64,000 nt of DNA from Elioraea tepidiphila DSM 17972. Lineage in GTDB: Bacteria > Pseudomonadota > Alphaproteobacteria > Acetobacterales > Acetobacteraceae. Positions within the stretch are counted from its first letter, which is position 1. Each line of letters starts with the position of its first letter. A program made the translations under genes and the position numbers. Location: the NCBI RefSeq assembly GCF_000378465.1, contig NZ_KB899926.1, forward strand, positions 42,390 to 106,389, read 5' to 3'. The notes under the pieces were generated by a model that searched no databases, was not told the origin of the DNA, and saw only the letters and a program-made list of their open reading frames with translations. This document shows, in pieces, positions 1 to 9,058 of the stretch.

Positions 1-192
1 GCGCCCGAGGCCGATCTCGAACGCGACGTGGTCGGCGCGATGGCGTTCCGTCCGCTCGTCTCGCCGCAGCTTCGCCGCATGGACCCGCGCCTGTTCGGCG
101 CGGCGCGGATCGGCCTCGCCGCCGACCTCGCGCAGCGCCCGGCGCGACCCCCACCGGCGCGACTCGCCGCCCTCGCCCGCGCGGCGGAGTGA
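1..192 (+). CDS. C-terminal end of a gene cut by the window edge, possibly a LysR-family regulator
   Basis: An open frame runs in from the left edge and stops with TGA at 190-192, giving the last 63 residues of a protein. The segment around residues 9-35 (GAMAFRPLVSPQLRR...) resembles the last strand and helix of a LysR effector-binding domain, where an 'arplvePeltR' stretch is common, but no DNA-binding domain is visible. The tail is rich in Pro, Arg and Ala. The next gene starts with GTG at 189 and shares GTGA with this stop, so the two are probably translationally coupled. The family call is weak; that it is a real coding end is supported by the overlap. Confidence 0.45.
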   Translation, partial: APEADLERDVVGAMAFRPLVSPQLRRMDPRLFGAARIGLAADLAQRPARPPPARLAALARAAE

Positions 193-629
193 GCGCGGTG
201 CGGCTCGGCGTCGCACCCGGCGACAGCGTGTCGTTCAGCAAGACGCTGACCGAGACCGATCTCGTGCTGTTCGCCGGCGTCACCGGCGATTTCGACCCGA
301 TCCACATGGACGAGGCGTATGCGCGCACGACCCCGCTCGGCCGCCGCATCGCGCACGGCGCGCTGGTGCTGGGGCTGTGCAGCACGGTCGCGGCGATGAT
401 CGCGAGGCGCGCGCGCGAGGGCGGTGCGGAAGGCGTCGCCCTCTCGCTCGGCTATGACCGCGTGCGCTTCGTGGCGCCGGTGTATCCGGGCGAGACGCTG
501 ACCGCGACCTACACCGTCGGCACGGTGGACGAGACGGCCGCGCGCACGGTCAGCCCCGTCGAGGTACGCAAGGAGGACGGCACGCTCGCCCTCGTCGCGA
601 CCCATGTCATGACGTGGGTGCCGCGCTAG
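189..629 (+). CDS. MaoC-like dehydratase (hot-dog fold)
   Basis: This 146-residue protein looks like a single hot-dog MaoC domain, the fold of R-specific enoyl-CoA hydratases. The key stretch is FAGVTGDFDPIHMDEAYA at about residues 28-45, containing the D-x4-H pair (GDFDPIH) that forms the catalytic Asp/His of the family, followed by GRRIAHGALVLGL. It would hydrate or dehydrate an acyl-CoA in the cytoplasm. The GTG start at 189 overlaps the preceding stop by 4 bp and no alternative in-frame ATG gives a complete domain. It precedes the enolase-superfamily gene by 46 bp, so both may belong to one catabolic transcript. The acyl substrate cannot be read from the sequence. Confidence 0.85.
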   Translation: MSAVRLGVAPGDSVSFSKTLTETDLVLFAGVTGDFDPIHMDEAYARTTPLGRRIAHGALVLGLCSTVAAMIARRAREGGAEGVALSLGYDRVRFVAPVYPGETLTATYTVGTVDETAARTVSPVEVRKEDGTLALVATHVMTWVPR

Positions 630-675
630 GCGGCACCGCATCGATCGCCGGCACGCACGACCGCGAAGGACCCGC

Positions 676-1845
676 ATGAAGATCACCCGCGCGCAGATCT
701 ACCTTGCCGGCATCGACGGGCGACGCCCGCTGATCCTGCGTCTCTGGACCGACGAGGGGATCTCGGGCCTCGGCGAGGCCGCGCTCGCCTACGGCGTCGG
801 CGCCTCGGGCGCGGCCGGCGTGCTGGAGGAGCTGCTCCGCACGATCGTTCTCGGCCGCGATCCGTTCGAGATCGAGCCGATCTGGAGCGACATGTACGAC
901 CACACGTTCTGGGCCAAGGGCGGCGGGCCGATCATCTTCGCCGCCATCAGCGCGGTCGAAACAGCCCTCTGGGACATCAAGGGCCGCGCGCTCGGCGTGC
1001 CCGTCTATGAGCTGCTGGGCGGGCGCTACCGCAAGGAGGTGCGCTGCTACGCCAATGGCTGGTCGTTCCGCGCGGTCACGCCGGACGAGACCGCGCGCGC
1101 GGTCGAACGGCCCCTGAAGGCCGGCTACGACGCGATCAAGTTCTACCCGCTCGCGACCCCGATCCGCGACCATCCGCATGGCGTGTTCGCGCATGTCTCG
1201 CGCCGCGAGTTCGACCGCGACTTCGAGGAGCTGGCGGTCGCGCGGGTGCGCGCGGTGCGCGACGCCGTGGGGCCGGACATCGACATCATGGTGGACATGA
1301 GCGCGGAGCTGACCACGGACGCGATCATCCGGCTCGGCAAGCGGCTGGAGGAGTTCCGCCTGTTCTTCCTGGAGGAGCCGGTCGATCCGTTCGACGTGGA
1401 CGCGATGCGCCTGGTCGCCGACCGGCTGGAGGTGCCGGTCGCCGCGGGCGAGCGCCTCTACACCCGCTACGGCTTCCGCCGCCTGTTCGAACTGCGCGCG
1501 GCGGCGATCGTGCAGCCCGATATCGGCACGGTCGGCGGCATCATGGAAACGAAGAAGATCGCCGCGATCGCCGAGATGTACAACATGCGCGTGCAGCCGC
1601 ATCTCTGCGCCGGCCCGGTCGCGACGGCGGCGGCGTTGCAGCTCGATGCCTGCATCCCGAACTTCCTGATCCAGGAGCTCTATCCGTTCCGCGTGCCCGA
1701 GCATTTCGCGCTGGTCGATGCGCCGCTCGAGACGCAGGTCCGCAACGGCCGCCTCGCCATTCCCGACCGGCCCGGCCTGGGTGTCGATCTGGTCGAGGAG
1801 CGCGTCGCGCCGTTCCTGCGCGCCGAACTCACGCTCGGGCACTGA
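676..1845 (+). CDS. Mandelate racemase / muconate lactonizing enzyme family protein (enolase superfamily sugar-acid dehydratase-like)
   Basis: A 389-residue enolase-superfamily protein of normal length. The N-terminal capping domain covers about residues 1-125. In the barrel I see Lys155 (YDAIK), the three metal ligands Asp207 (IMVD), Glu233 or Glu234 (FLEEP) and Glu259 (AAGER), and a His309/Asp282 dyad (VQPHL; QPDIG). This Lys plus His-Asp layout is that of acid-sugar dehydratases and mandelate racemase. The reaction would be abstraction of the proton alpha to a carboxylate, most likely dehydration of a sugar acid. It follows the MaoC-like gene on the same strand and converges on the iclR-family gene, with an intergenic repeat between them. 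Exact substrate unknown. Confidence 0.88.
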   Translation: MKITRAQIYLAGIDGRRPLILRLWTDEGISGLGEAALAYGVGASGAAGVLEELLRTIVLGRDPFEIEPIWSDMYDHTFWAKGGGPIIFAAISAVETALWDIKGRALGVPVYELLGGRYRKEVRCYANGWSFRAVTPDETARAVERPLKAGYDAIKFYPLATPIRDHPHGVFAHVSRREFDRDFEELAVARVRAVRDAVGPDIDIMVDMSAELTTDAIIRLGKRLEEFRLFFLEEPVDPFDVDAMRLVADRLEVPVAAGERLYTRYGFRRLFELRAAAIVQPDIGTVGGIMETKKIAAIAEMYNMRVQPHLCAGPVATAAALQLDACIPNFLIQELYPFRVPEHFALVDAPLETQVRNGRLAIPDRPGLGVDLVEERVAPFLRAELTLGH

Positions 1846-1972
1846 TACGGGGCTGCCAAAGGTTTGACCGTTGGCAGCCCGGGATCGCGCGCAGGGCTGG
1901 TGTGGCGGCTGCGCGCCAAAGGAAACCTCATACCCGGCGCACGAAGGTGAAACCTTCATGCGCCGGGTATGA
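1844..1972. repeat. Double-hairpin intergenic repeat, copy 1 (complete)
   Basis: Two hairpins separated by a ~41-nt spacer. Hairpin A has a 10-bp stem (1850-1859 with 1871-1880) plus an inner GGT/ACC pair and GAT...ATC ends. Hairpin B has a perfect 14-bp stem (1928-1941 with 1959-1972), a C/A mismatch, and a 6-bp inner stem (1943-1948 with 1952-1957). Its ends read TCATACCC...GGGTATGA. The spacer and hairpin B recur at 58.1 kb, with 36 identical bases (1896-1931 and 58048-58083), and the whole module recurs inverted at 22.9-23.1 kb. It lies between convergent genes and could also end transcription from both sides. Confidence 0.88.
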
Positions 1973-1980
1973 GACCTGCG

Positions 1981-2751
1981 CTATCGGCCCGGCGCGGCCT
2001 CGAAGCGCGCGGCGATCGTCGCGACGGCCTGCACGAGCGCCGCGCCGATCCGGGGCAGCAGGTCCACCGGCAGGCGCTGGGCCGGCCCGGAGACGCTCAG
2101 CGCGGCCGCGAGCCCGCGCAGCGGGATCGCCGCGGCGACGCAATGCGCGCCGGTCTCGTTCTCCTCGAGATCGAGCGCGAAGCCCTGCGCCGCGACCGCG
2201 TCGAGCGCCTCGGCGAGGGTCGTGCGGCTCGTGATCGTGCGCGGCGTGCGCTTCACCAGCCGCTTCGGCAGCCCGTCCAACCGTTCCGCCGCAGGGCGCG
2301 CCGCCAGCATCGCCTTGCCGAGGCTGGTCGAGTGGATCGGATCGCGCGCGCCGATCGCCGCCTCCATGCGGAGCGAGCGCGTGCTGCCGACCATCGCCAC
2401 GTAGATCACCTCCGCGCCGTCGGCGACGCCGAGATTGACGGTCTCGTTGAAGCGGAGTTGCAGCCGCTGCATCTCGGGCAGCGCGGCCTGGCGCAGCGCC
2501 TCGATCGCGGCGGCCGGCGCGGGGGTCGCGGCAAGGCGCGGCCCGGCCGCATAGGCGTCATTGCCCTCCGCCTGCACGACGAACCCGGCCGAGCGCAGCG
2601 TGTAGAGGTAGCGGAACGCGGTGGTCTTGGGCAGCGCCGTGCGCTCGGCGAGCTCCGACAGGGTCAGCGGCCGCCCCTCGCCCACCAGCGCCTCGAGCAG
2701 TTGCAGCGCCTTGCGCACCGGCTTGACGACGTAGCGGGCATCCAGGCTCAT
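1981..2751 (-). CDS. IclR family transcriptional regulator
   Basis: A 256-residue protein with the IclR layout: a winged helix-turn-helix at about residues 10-70 (KALQLLEAL, LTLSELAERTALPKTTAFRYL) followed by an effector-binding domain from about 85 (TVNLGVADGAEVIYV, HSTSLGKAML, ENETGAHCVAAAI). IclR proteins bind small carboxylates or aromatics and usually repress nearby catabolic operons. It is the last gene of the long minus-strand run, 3 bp after the SDR gene, and faces the enolase-superfamily gene tail to tail. It may control that run or the plus-strand genes; no operator could be assigned. Confidence 0.93.
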   Translation of the reverse strand: MSLDARYVVKPVRKALQLLEALVGEGRPLTLSELAERTALPKTTAFRYLYTLRSAGFVVQAEGNDAYAAGPRLAATPAPAAAIEALRQAALPEMQRLQLRFNETVNLGVADGAEVIYVAMVGSTRSLRMEAAIGARDPIHSTSLGKAMLAARPAAERLDGLPKRLVKRTPRTITSRTTLAEALDAVAAQGFALDLEENETGAHCVAAAIPLRGLAAALSVSGPAQRLPVDLLPRIGAALVQAVATIAARFEAAPGR

Positions 2752-2754
2752 GGC

Positions 2755-3570
2755 TCAGATCGCCGCCGTCATCGCACCGTCCACGGTGAGCACCGTGCCG
2801 GTGGTGTAGGATGCGGCCGCCGAGCAGAGATAGAGCGCGGCCGCGCCGAGCTCGTCGGGGTGGCCCCAGCGGCCGGCCGGCGTGCGCGCGGCGATGCGCG
2901 CCTGGAACGCCGGATCGCTGCGGCGCAGCGCCTCGTTGCCGGCGGTGAGGAAGTAGCCGGGGGCGATCGCGTTCACCGTCACCCCGCTCGGCGCGAGCTC
3001 GACCGCGAGCGCGCGCACCAGCCCGTTCAGTCCGGCCTTGGCGGCGGCGTAGCCCGGCATGGTCGGCCGGGCGATGAAGGCGTTGATGGAGGAGATGAAC
3101 AGGATGCGTCCGTAGCCCGCGGGCACCATCACGCGCGCGGCCTCGCGCGCGAGCCGGAACCCGGCGGCGAGATGCGACTCGACCACGGCGCGGAAATCCG
3201 CATCCGTCTGGTCGAGCACGGGTTTGCGCACGCCGCCGCCGGCATTGCTGACCAGGATGTCGAGCCGGCCGTGCCGAGCGGCGATCGCACGCACCGCTTC
3301 GGTCGCGGCCTCGGCATCGGTCACGTCGAAGGGCGCCGCCTGTGCCGAGAGGCCCCAGCCGCGCAGCGCCGACTCGCACGCGGCCACCGCCGCCGCGTCG
3401 CGCCCGTTCAGCACCACCTGCGCGCCGGCCGCGGCGAGCGCGCGCGCGATCGCCCAGCCGAGCCCGCGCGAGGAGCCGGTCACCAGCGCGACACGGCCCG
3501 CGAGATCGAACAGCCGCGCGGGCGGATCGGGCGGGGCGTCGCTGATCCGGTCCATCGCGCGCTCAGGCAT
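2755..3570 (-). CDS. Short-chain dehydrogenase/reductase (SDR)
   Basis: A 271-residue classical SDR. From the ATG at 3570 the cofactor motif TGSSRGLG is at residues 31-38, SNAGGG at 108-113, the catalytic Ser at 160/161 (FISS), and Tyr174 and Lys178 in YAAAK. It would oxidise or reduce a hydroxyl/keto substrate with NAD(P). An in-frame ATG upstream at 3606 would overlap the permease gene by 44 bp; the start at 3570 overlaps it by only 8 bp, and 3555 is also possible. It sits between the second peptide permease gene set and the IclR gene, suggesting a step in breakdown of the imported compound. Substrate unknown. Confidence 0.92.
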   Translation of the reverse strand: MPERAMDRISDAPPDPPARLFDLAGRVALVTGSSRGLGWAIARALAAAGAQVVLNGRDAAAVAACESALRGWGLSAQAAPFDVTDAEAATEAVRAIAARHGRLDILVSNAGGGVRKPVLDQTDADFRAVVESHLAAGFRLAREAARVMVPAGYGRILFISSINAFIARPTMPGYAAAKAGLNGLVRALAVELAPSGVTVNAIAPGYFLTAGNEALRRSDPAFQARIAARTPAGRWGHPDELGAAALYLCSAAASYTTGTVLTVDGAMTAAI

Positions 3571-4510
3571 ATTCGATGCGCGGGTCGATATAGGCGTAGA
3601 GCACATCGACCATCACGTTGATGAGGATGTAGATCACCAGGATCACCAGGATGCAGCCCTGGATCAGCGGATAGTCGCGCGTGCTGATCGCCGTGATCAG
3701 CAGCCGGCCGAGGCCCGGATAGGTGAACACCGCCTCGGTGACGACCGTGCCGCCGATGAAGTTCGCCATCATCAGCCCGACGATGGTGACGAAGGGCAGC
3801 ATCGCGTTGCGCATCACGTGCCGGCCGACCACGTCGCGCTCGGGCAGGCCCTTCGAGCGCGCGGTGCGCACGTAGTCGGCGCGCAGTTCCGCCACCAGCG
3901 AGGCGCGCAGGAAGCGCGCGAAGATGCCCGAGACATAGATGCCGAGCGTGAGCGCCGGCAGCAGGATGTTGCGCAGCATCTCGATCGGCGACTCCCAGAA
4001 CGGCACGTAGCCCGAGGCCGAGGGGAGCCAGCGCAGATGCACCGCGAACAGCAGGATCAGCAGGATGCCGAGCCAGAAGGTCGGCACGCCGAGGGCGAGC
4101 GCGCTCCAGCCGCTGAGCGCGCGGTCGAGCCACGAGCCCGGCATCAGCGCGCTCGCCACCGCGACGGGGATGCCGATCAGCAGGCCGACGACGGTGGCGG
4201 CCAGGCCGAGCTGGATGGTCGCCGGCAGGCGCTCGCCGATCAACGAGACGACGGGCTGGCGCGAATGCAGCGAGACGCCGAGATCGCCCGCGAGCGCGTT
4301 CGTCAGCCACGCCCAGTACTGCACGATCACCGGCCGGTCGAGGCCGAGCTCGGCGCGCAGCGCGGCGATCTGCTCAGGCGTCGCGTTCTCGCCGAGGATC
4401 ATCCCGACCGGCCCGCCCGGGATCGCATAGACCATCGCCCAGATGCCGACCGAGGCGAGCAGCAGCACCGGCAGGAGCTGCGCGAGCCGGCGGAGGATGT
4501 AGCCGATCAC
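3563..4510 (-). CDS. Peptide/nickel-type ABC transporter permease, DppB/OppB family
   Basis: A 315-residue inner-membrane permease of the oligopeptide (type 1) family. It begins IGYILRRLAQLLPVL with the first membrane helix, has the DppB-type periplasmic segment (GEN.TPEQIAALRAELGLDRP), about six membrane helices, and the coupling-helix stretch DYVRTARSKGLPERDVVGRHVMRN that contacts the ATPase. The GTG start at 4510 shares GTGA (4507-4510) with the stop of the dppC-like gene; much longer open frames upstream are antiparallel shadows. It is part of the importer whose binding protein is at 7471-9015. Confidence 0.94.
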   Translation of the reverse strand: MIGYILRRLAQLLPVLLLASVGIWAMVYAIPGGPVGMILGENATPEQIAALRAELGLDRPVIVQYWAWLTNALAGDLGVSLHSRQPVVSLIGERLPATIQLGLAATVVGLLIGIPVAVASALMPGSWLDRALSGWSALALGVPTFWLGILLILLFAVHLRWLPSASGYVPFWESPIEMLRNILLPALTLGIYVSGIFARFLRASLVAELRADYVRTARSKGLPERDVVGRHVMRNAMLPFVTIVGLMMANFIGGTVVTEAVFTYPGLGRLLITAISTRDYPLIQGCILVILVIYILINVMVDVLYAYIDPRIEYA

Positions 4511-5382
4511 GGCCGGCCTCCCTGCAAGGCGGCGGGCTCCTCGATCTCGTGGCGGTCCTCCAGCACCGAGGCCATCACGCGGCCGAGCATGTCGAGCGAC
4601 AGGATGGTCAGCGTGAGCACGAGTCCCGGCAGCACGGCATAGGTCGGCGCCTCGTAGAGATAGGTCTTGCCGGTGCGCAGCATCTCGCCCCAGGAGGGCG
4701 TGGGCGGCGGGATGCCGATGCCGAGGAAGGCGAGCGCCGCCTCCAGCAGGATCGCGACCGACGACAGCACGACCACCTGCACCAGGATCGGGCTCCAGGA
4801 GTTCGGCAGCACGGTGCGGAACATGGTGTAGGCGGCAGAGCCGCCGAGCGCCTCGACCGCGACGACGAAGTCGCGCTTGCGCAACGACAGCACCTGCGCG
4901 CGGGTGATGCGCGCGAAGGAGGGGATGCCGGTGATGCCGACCGCGAGCAGCGCGGCCGCCTGGCTGCGGCCGACCACGGCGATGATCGCCATCGCCAGCA
5001 GGATGCCGGGCAGCGCCAGCAACACGTCGATCAGCCGCATCAGCACCGCATCGCGCCAGCCGCCGAAGAACCCGGCCATCAGCCCGATCGGCACGCCGAC
5101 CGCGCCGGCGATCGCGACCGCCCCGGCCGCGGTCATCAGCGAGGTGCGCGCGCCGTAGATCACGCGCGCCATGATGTCGCGGCCGAGCTCGTCGGTGCCG
5201 AACCAGTGCGCCGCCGAGGGGCCTTCGAGCTCGGCGAGCAGGTCCTGCGCCAGCGGATCGATCGGCAGCACGGGGGCCAGGACCGCGAGCACGACCAGGG
5301 TCGCGAGCCAGGCGAGGCTGACCTGCGCGGCGCCGCGCGCGACCACGCGCCGGGCGAGTTCGCGCGACCGACGCATCGTCAC
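4507..5382 (-). CDS. Peptide/nickel-type ABC transporter permease, DppC/OppC family
   Basis: A 291-residue permease with the N-terminal OppC segment and first membrane helix (VSLAWLATLVVLAVLAPVLP), the DELGRDIMARVIYGARTSL signature, and the EAA-type coupling loop near residues 185-205 (VAVEALGGSAAYTMFR). The start is GTG at 5382, giving a 4-bp overlap with the ATPase gene stop; an ATG two codons in (5376) is the alternative. It pairs with the DppB-type permease directly downstream to form the membrane pore of the importer. Confidence 0.94.
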   Translation of the reverse strand: MTMRRSRELARRVVARGAAQVSLAWLATLVVLAVLAPVLPIDPLAQDLLAELEGPSAAHWFGTDELGRDIMARVIYGARTSLMTAAGAVAIAGAVGVPIGLMAGFFGGWRDAVLMRLIDVLLALPGILLAMAIIAVVGRSQAAALLAVGITGIPSFARITRAQVLSLRKRDFVVAVEALGGSAAYTMFRTVLPNSWSPILVQVVVLSSVAILLEAALAFLGIGIPPPTPSWGEMLRTGKTYLYEAPTYAVLPGLVLTLTILSLDMLGRVMASVLEDRHEIEEPAALQGGRP

Positions 5383-7448
5383 GCCACCTCCTGCGGATGC
5401 TTCGCGTCGGGCGCGGGCACGAGCGGGCCGGCATGGTGGCAGGCCGCGCGGGTCGGCAGGCCCGGATAGGGCAGGAACGCGGGCGCCTCGGCCGAGCAGC
5501 GCGCGCTCGCGCGGAAGCAGCGCGGATGGAAGGTGCAGCCCGCGGGCGGCGAGGCCGGGTTCGGGATCTCGCCCTCGAGCACGATGCGCCGGCGCACGCC
5601 GCGCAGCGTCGGATCGGGCACCGGCACGGCCGAGAGCAGCGACTGCGTGTAGGGGTGCACCGGCGTGGCGTAGAGCGCCTGTTTCTCGCTCTCCTCGACG
5701 ATCCGCCCGAGATACATCACGGCGACGCGGTCGGAGATGTGCCGGACCACCGACAGGTCATGCGCGATGAACAGATAGGCGAGGCGGAGTTCGCGCTGGA
5801 GGTCCTGCAACAGGTTGATGATCTGCGCCTGGATCGAGACGTCGAGCGAGGCGACCGGCTCGTCGAGGATCAGGAGGCGCGGCTCCAGCGCGAGCGCGCG
5901 CGCGATGCCGATGCGCTGCTTCTGCCCGCCCGAGAACTCGTGCGGAAAGCGCCCCATCATGCTGGGCGAGAGCCCGACCATCTCGAACAGGCGCGCGATC
6001 CGGCCGACCCCGCCCATCTCGTCGTAGAGCCCGTGGATGCGCAGCGGCTCGGCCACGATCTCGCCCGCGCTCTTGATCGGGTTGAGCGAGGCGAAGGGGT
6101 CCTGGAACACGTACTGCATGTGCCGGCGCACCTGGCGCATCGCACCGCGCCCGAGCGAGGTGATGTCGCGGCCGGCGAAACGGATGCGCCCGCCGGTCGC
6201 CTTCACCAGCCCCATGACGGCGCGGCCGGTGGTCGTCTTGCCGCACCCGGACTCGCCGACGAGGCCGACCGTCTCGCCCTCGTGCACGGTCAGGCTCACG
6301 CCGTCCACGGCGCGCAGCCAGCCGACGCGGCGGCGCAGGATGCCCGCCTTGATCGGGAAATGCACCTGGAGGTTCTCGACCGTGAGCAGCGGTTCGCTGT
6401 CGCGCCGCACGGCGGGCCGCACGGGCTCGGCGCCGTCGCCCGCGCGTGGTGCCGACGGCGCCGGCACCTCCTCGGCGAAGTGGCAGGCGCTCAGATGCGC
6501 GGGTCCCGCGGCGCGCAGTGCGGGCTCCTCGCCGCGGCAGCGGGCCCGGTCGCGCGCGACCGCGCAGCGCGGATGGAACGCGCAGCCGGGCGGCAGATTG
6601 GCCGGTGCGGGCGGCTGGCCCGGGATCGGTTCGAGCCGCGCCGCGCCGCCATCGAGCCGCGGCAGGCTGCGGAGCAGCGCGACCGTGTAGGGATGGCGCG
6701 GGCGGGCGAAGATCTGCTCGACCGGGCCGGATTCGACGATGCGCCCGCCATACATCACGGCCACGCGGTGCGCCATCTCGGCGATCACGCCGAGATCGTG
6801 CGTGATCAGGATCACCGCCGCCCCCGTCTCGGCCTGGCGGCGGGCGAGCAGCGACAGCACCTGCGCCTGCACCGTGACGTCGAGCGCGGTCGTGGGCTCA
6901 TCGGCGATGATCAGGCGCGGATGCCCCGCCATCGCCATCGCGATCACCGCGCGCTGGCGCATCCCGCCCGAGAACTGGTGCGGATACTGGATCACGCGGC
7001 CGGCGGGGTCGGGGATGTCCACCTCGCGCAGAAGCTCGATCGCCCGCGTGCGCGCGGCATCGGCGCGCAGCCGGCCATGCGCGATCTGGCCCTCGGTGAG
7101 CTGCCGGCCGATCGTGAAGACCGGATTGAGCGTCGTCGTCGGGTCCTGGAACACCATGCCGACATCGACGCCGCGCATGCGCCGGAGCGTCTCGTGGTCG
7201 GCCTCGGTGATCTCGACGCCGCCGAGCCGGATCGAGCCCCGCACGCGCGCGGTCGGCGGCAGCAGGCCGGAGATCGCGAGCGACGTCACGCTCTTGCCCG
7301 AGCCCGACTCGCCGACGATCCCCAGCACCTCGTTGGCATGCACCTCGAGATCGACGCCGCGCACCGCCGGCACGGGACGGCCCGAGCCGACGAAGGCCAC
7401 CTCGAGCGCGCGGACGGAGAGAACCGGCTCAGCCATCCGCGCGCTCAT
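5379..7448 (-). CDS. Fused DppD-DppF ABC ATPase (two peptide-transporter nucleotide-binding domains in one chain)
   Basis: A 689-residue protein carrying two complete ABC ATPase domains. Domain 1 (about 10-325) has Walker A GESGSGKS at 46-53, signature FSGGMRQR near 159-166, Walker B LIIADEP, and a C-terminal oligopeptide/dipeptide extension with Cys-rich motif (CAFHPRC). Domain 2 (about 354-680) has Walker A GESGCGKT at 398-405, [15 protein letters not shown] and its own Cys motif (CTFHPRC). In most peptide importers these are separate DppD and DppF proteins; here a Pro/Ala-rich linker at about 326-353 joins them. The start at 7448 or a second ATG at 7436 are both possible. It energises the permeases encoded next to it. 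Confidence 0.95.
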   Translation of the reverse strand: MSARMAEPVLSVRALEVAFVGSGRPVPAVRGVDLEVHANEVLGIVGESGSGKSVTSLAISGLLPPTARVRGSIRLGGVEITEADHETLRRMRGVDVGMVFQDPTTTLNPVFTIGRQLTEGQIAHGRLRADAARTRAIELLREVDIPDPAGRVIQYPHQFSGGMRQRAVIAMAMAGHPRLIIADEPTTALDVTVQAQVLSLLARRQAETGAAVILITHDLGVIAEMAHRVAVMYGGRIVESGPVEQIFARPRHPYTVALLRSLPRLDGGAARLEPIPGQPPAPANLPPGCAFHPRCAVARDRARCRGEEPALRAAGPAHLSACHFAEEVPAPSAPRAGDGAEPVRPAVRRDSEPLLTVENLQVHFPIKAGILRRRVGWLRAVDGVSLTVHEGETVGLVGESGCGKTTTGRAVMGLVKATGGRIRFAGRDITSLGRGAMRQVRRHMQYVFQDPFASLNPIKSAGEIVAEPLRIHGLYDEMGGVGRIARLFEMVGLSPSMMGRFPHEFSGGQKQRIGIARALALEPRLLILDEPVASLDVSIQAQIINLLQDLQRELRLAYLFIAHDLSVVRHISDRVAVMYLGRIVEESEKQALYATPVHPYTQSLLSAVPVPDPTLRGVRRRIVLEGEIPNPASPPAGCTFHPRCFRASARCSAEAPAFLPYPGLPTRAACHHAGPLVPAPDAKHPQEVA

Positions 7449-7470
7449 CCATGCGGCATCCCGCCTCGGC

Positions 7471-9015
7471 TCAGGGCTTGAACCCCAGCGTGCGCGCGAC
7501 GAGCATGTTGTCGATGTCGAGCGTGAAGCCGCCGACGCGCGGCGAGGCGACGATCAGCCCGATCGGGTAGGAGTTGGTCGGGATGCCGAAGGCGGTCTCG
7601 ACCAGCACGCGGTTGAGATTGTCGTAGGCCGCCTTCACCGCGTCCTCCGGGCCGAGCGTCGTATCGACCCGCCGGATCGCCTCGACATACTCGGGATGCG
7701 GGTTGGGCTCGCCCAGGATCGGGTTGTTCACCGTGCGGTAGATGCTGTTGGTCGTCAGCCGGGTCGGGAACTTCTGGACATTGCCGACCGCGCCGAACAC
7801 GGCGTCGAACTTGCCGGTCAGCAGCGCGTCGATGAACTCGGCGCCCTGCTTCAGGTCGAGCTCGATGTTGATGCCGACGCGCGCGAGCGAGGCCTGGACG
7901 ATCTGGCTGATGCGCACCGACGCCTCTTCGCCGCCGTTCACCAGCAGCTTCCAGTTGCTGATCTCGGCCTGCGGCAGGCCGGATCGCTGGATCAGCGCGC
8001 GCCCCTTGTCGAGATCATAGGCGTAGCGCTGGGCGTAGGAGGGATCGTGCGCCGGGCTCGCCGGCGCCCAGGGCAGGGCGGTGACCTCGCCGAGCCCGGC
8101 ATAGCCCACGCGCAGGATGCCGGCGCGGTCGATCAGGTGGTTGAAGGCCTGGCGGAAGGTCTGGTTGCGGAACGGTCCGCGCGTCGAGTTGATGCGGAAC
8201 ACCTGCACCAGCGGCCCCGGCCCCTCGACCACCTGGTAGCCGGCGGCGCGCAGCCGCACCGCGCTGCGCCCCGTCGTGCCGTAGACGAGATCGACCGCGC
8301 CGGATTCGAGCGCTGCCGTCGCCGCGGCATCGTTCTCGAACACCGTCAGCACCACCTCGGGCGAGAGCGGCTGGCTGGCGCGCCAGTGCGACCGGTTCGC
8401 CTCCAGCCGCACGCGCTGGCCGACCGCGCGTTCGGCAAGGACGTAGGGGCCGGTGCCGACCGGCCGGGTCGAGACGTTCTCGATCGCCGCCGGATCGATC
8501 ACCGAGATGAACTGCAGCAGGTCCGTGATCTGGCGCGTCGGCGCGGGGTTCCTGAAGGTGATCCGGATCGTGCGCGGATCGACCACCGCCCACTCCTGGA
8601 CGATGCTCATGGTCGGATAGACGTTCTTGCCCGCGCGCGGATCGTTGGCCTTGCGCAGCGTCGCCGAGACCGCCTCGGCATCGAACGGGGCGCCGCTGTG
8701 GAACTTCACGTCGGCGCGCAGCGTCAGCGTCACCGAGCGGTTGTCCGGCGCGATCGTCCAGGACTCGGCGAGATTGGGGATGGCGCGGCCTTCGGGCGTG
8801 TACTCGATCAGGCTGTCGTAGAGGTTCTTGATGGTGGGGAAGTTCACCGTCGAGAACGCCATCGGATCGAAGTCGTTGATGTCGGCGAGCATGCCGACGC
8901 GGATGCGCCCCGGGCGGAGGTCCTGCGCGAACGCCTCGGCGGCGACCGAGACGGTGAACGCGGCCGCCACCAGCGAGGTGGCGAGGCCGGTACGGAAGGT
9001 CATGCGGCGACTCAT
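7471..9015 (-). CDS. Peptide-type ABC transporter substrate-binding protein (SBP family 5)
   Basis: A 514-residue periplasmic binding protein. The first ~31 residues are a Sec signal peptide (basic start, then GLATSLVAAAFTVSVAA, ending AFA/Q). The mature part has the family-5 pattern: YDSLIEYTPEGRAIPNLAESW near 55-75, LTLRADVKFHSGAPFDAEAV near 100-120, and the domain-II stretch RGPFRNQTFRQAFNHLIDR. It captures the ligand, a peptide or peptide-like molecule, for the DppBC-type permease. It lies 43 bp after an M81 peptidase gene and 22 bp before the ATPase gene, with GGAGGCC before the ATG. Confidence 0.95.
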   Translation of the reverse strand: MSRRMTFRTGLATSLVAAAFTVSVAAEAFAQDLRPGRIRVGMLADINDFDPMAFSTVNFPTIKNLYDSLIEYTPEGRAIPNLAESWTIAPDNRSVTLTLRADVKFHSGAPFDAEAVSATLRKANDPRAGKNVYPTMSIVQEWAVVDPRTIRITFRNPAPTRQITDLLQFISVIDPAAIENVSTRPVGTGPYVLAERAVGQRVRLEANRSHWRASQPLSPEVVLTVFENDAAATAALESGAVDLVYGTTGRSAVRLRAAGYQVVEGPGPLVQVFRINSTRGPFRNQTFRQAFNHLIDRAGILRVGYAGLGEVTALPWAPASPAHDPSYAQRYAYDLDKGRALIQRSGLPQAEISNWKLLVNGGEEASVRISQIVQASLARVGINIELDLKQGAEFIDALLTGKFDAVFGAVGNVQKFPTRLTTNSIYRTVNNPILGEPNPHPEYVEAIRRVDTTLGPEDAVKAAYDNLNRVLVETAFGIPTNSYPIGLIVASPRVGGFTLDIDNMLVARTLGFKP

Positions 9016-9058
9016 CTTGGTGTGGCCTCCTCTGTTGCGTGATGTCAGGCGGCCGTGC

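Noticed and set aside
1850..1880. Simple Rho-independent terminator after the enolase-superfamily gene
   Set aside because: There is no T run, and the hairpin is part of a repeat module found elsewhere; terminator action remains possible but is not the best description.
3563..5434. Apparent 623-residue permease fusion on the minus strand
   Set aside because: Only the last 315 residues look like a DppB permease; the rest is a frame-shifted shadow of the dppC-like gene, and a GTG start at 4510 with a 4-bp overlap explains the gene.
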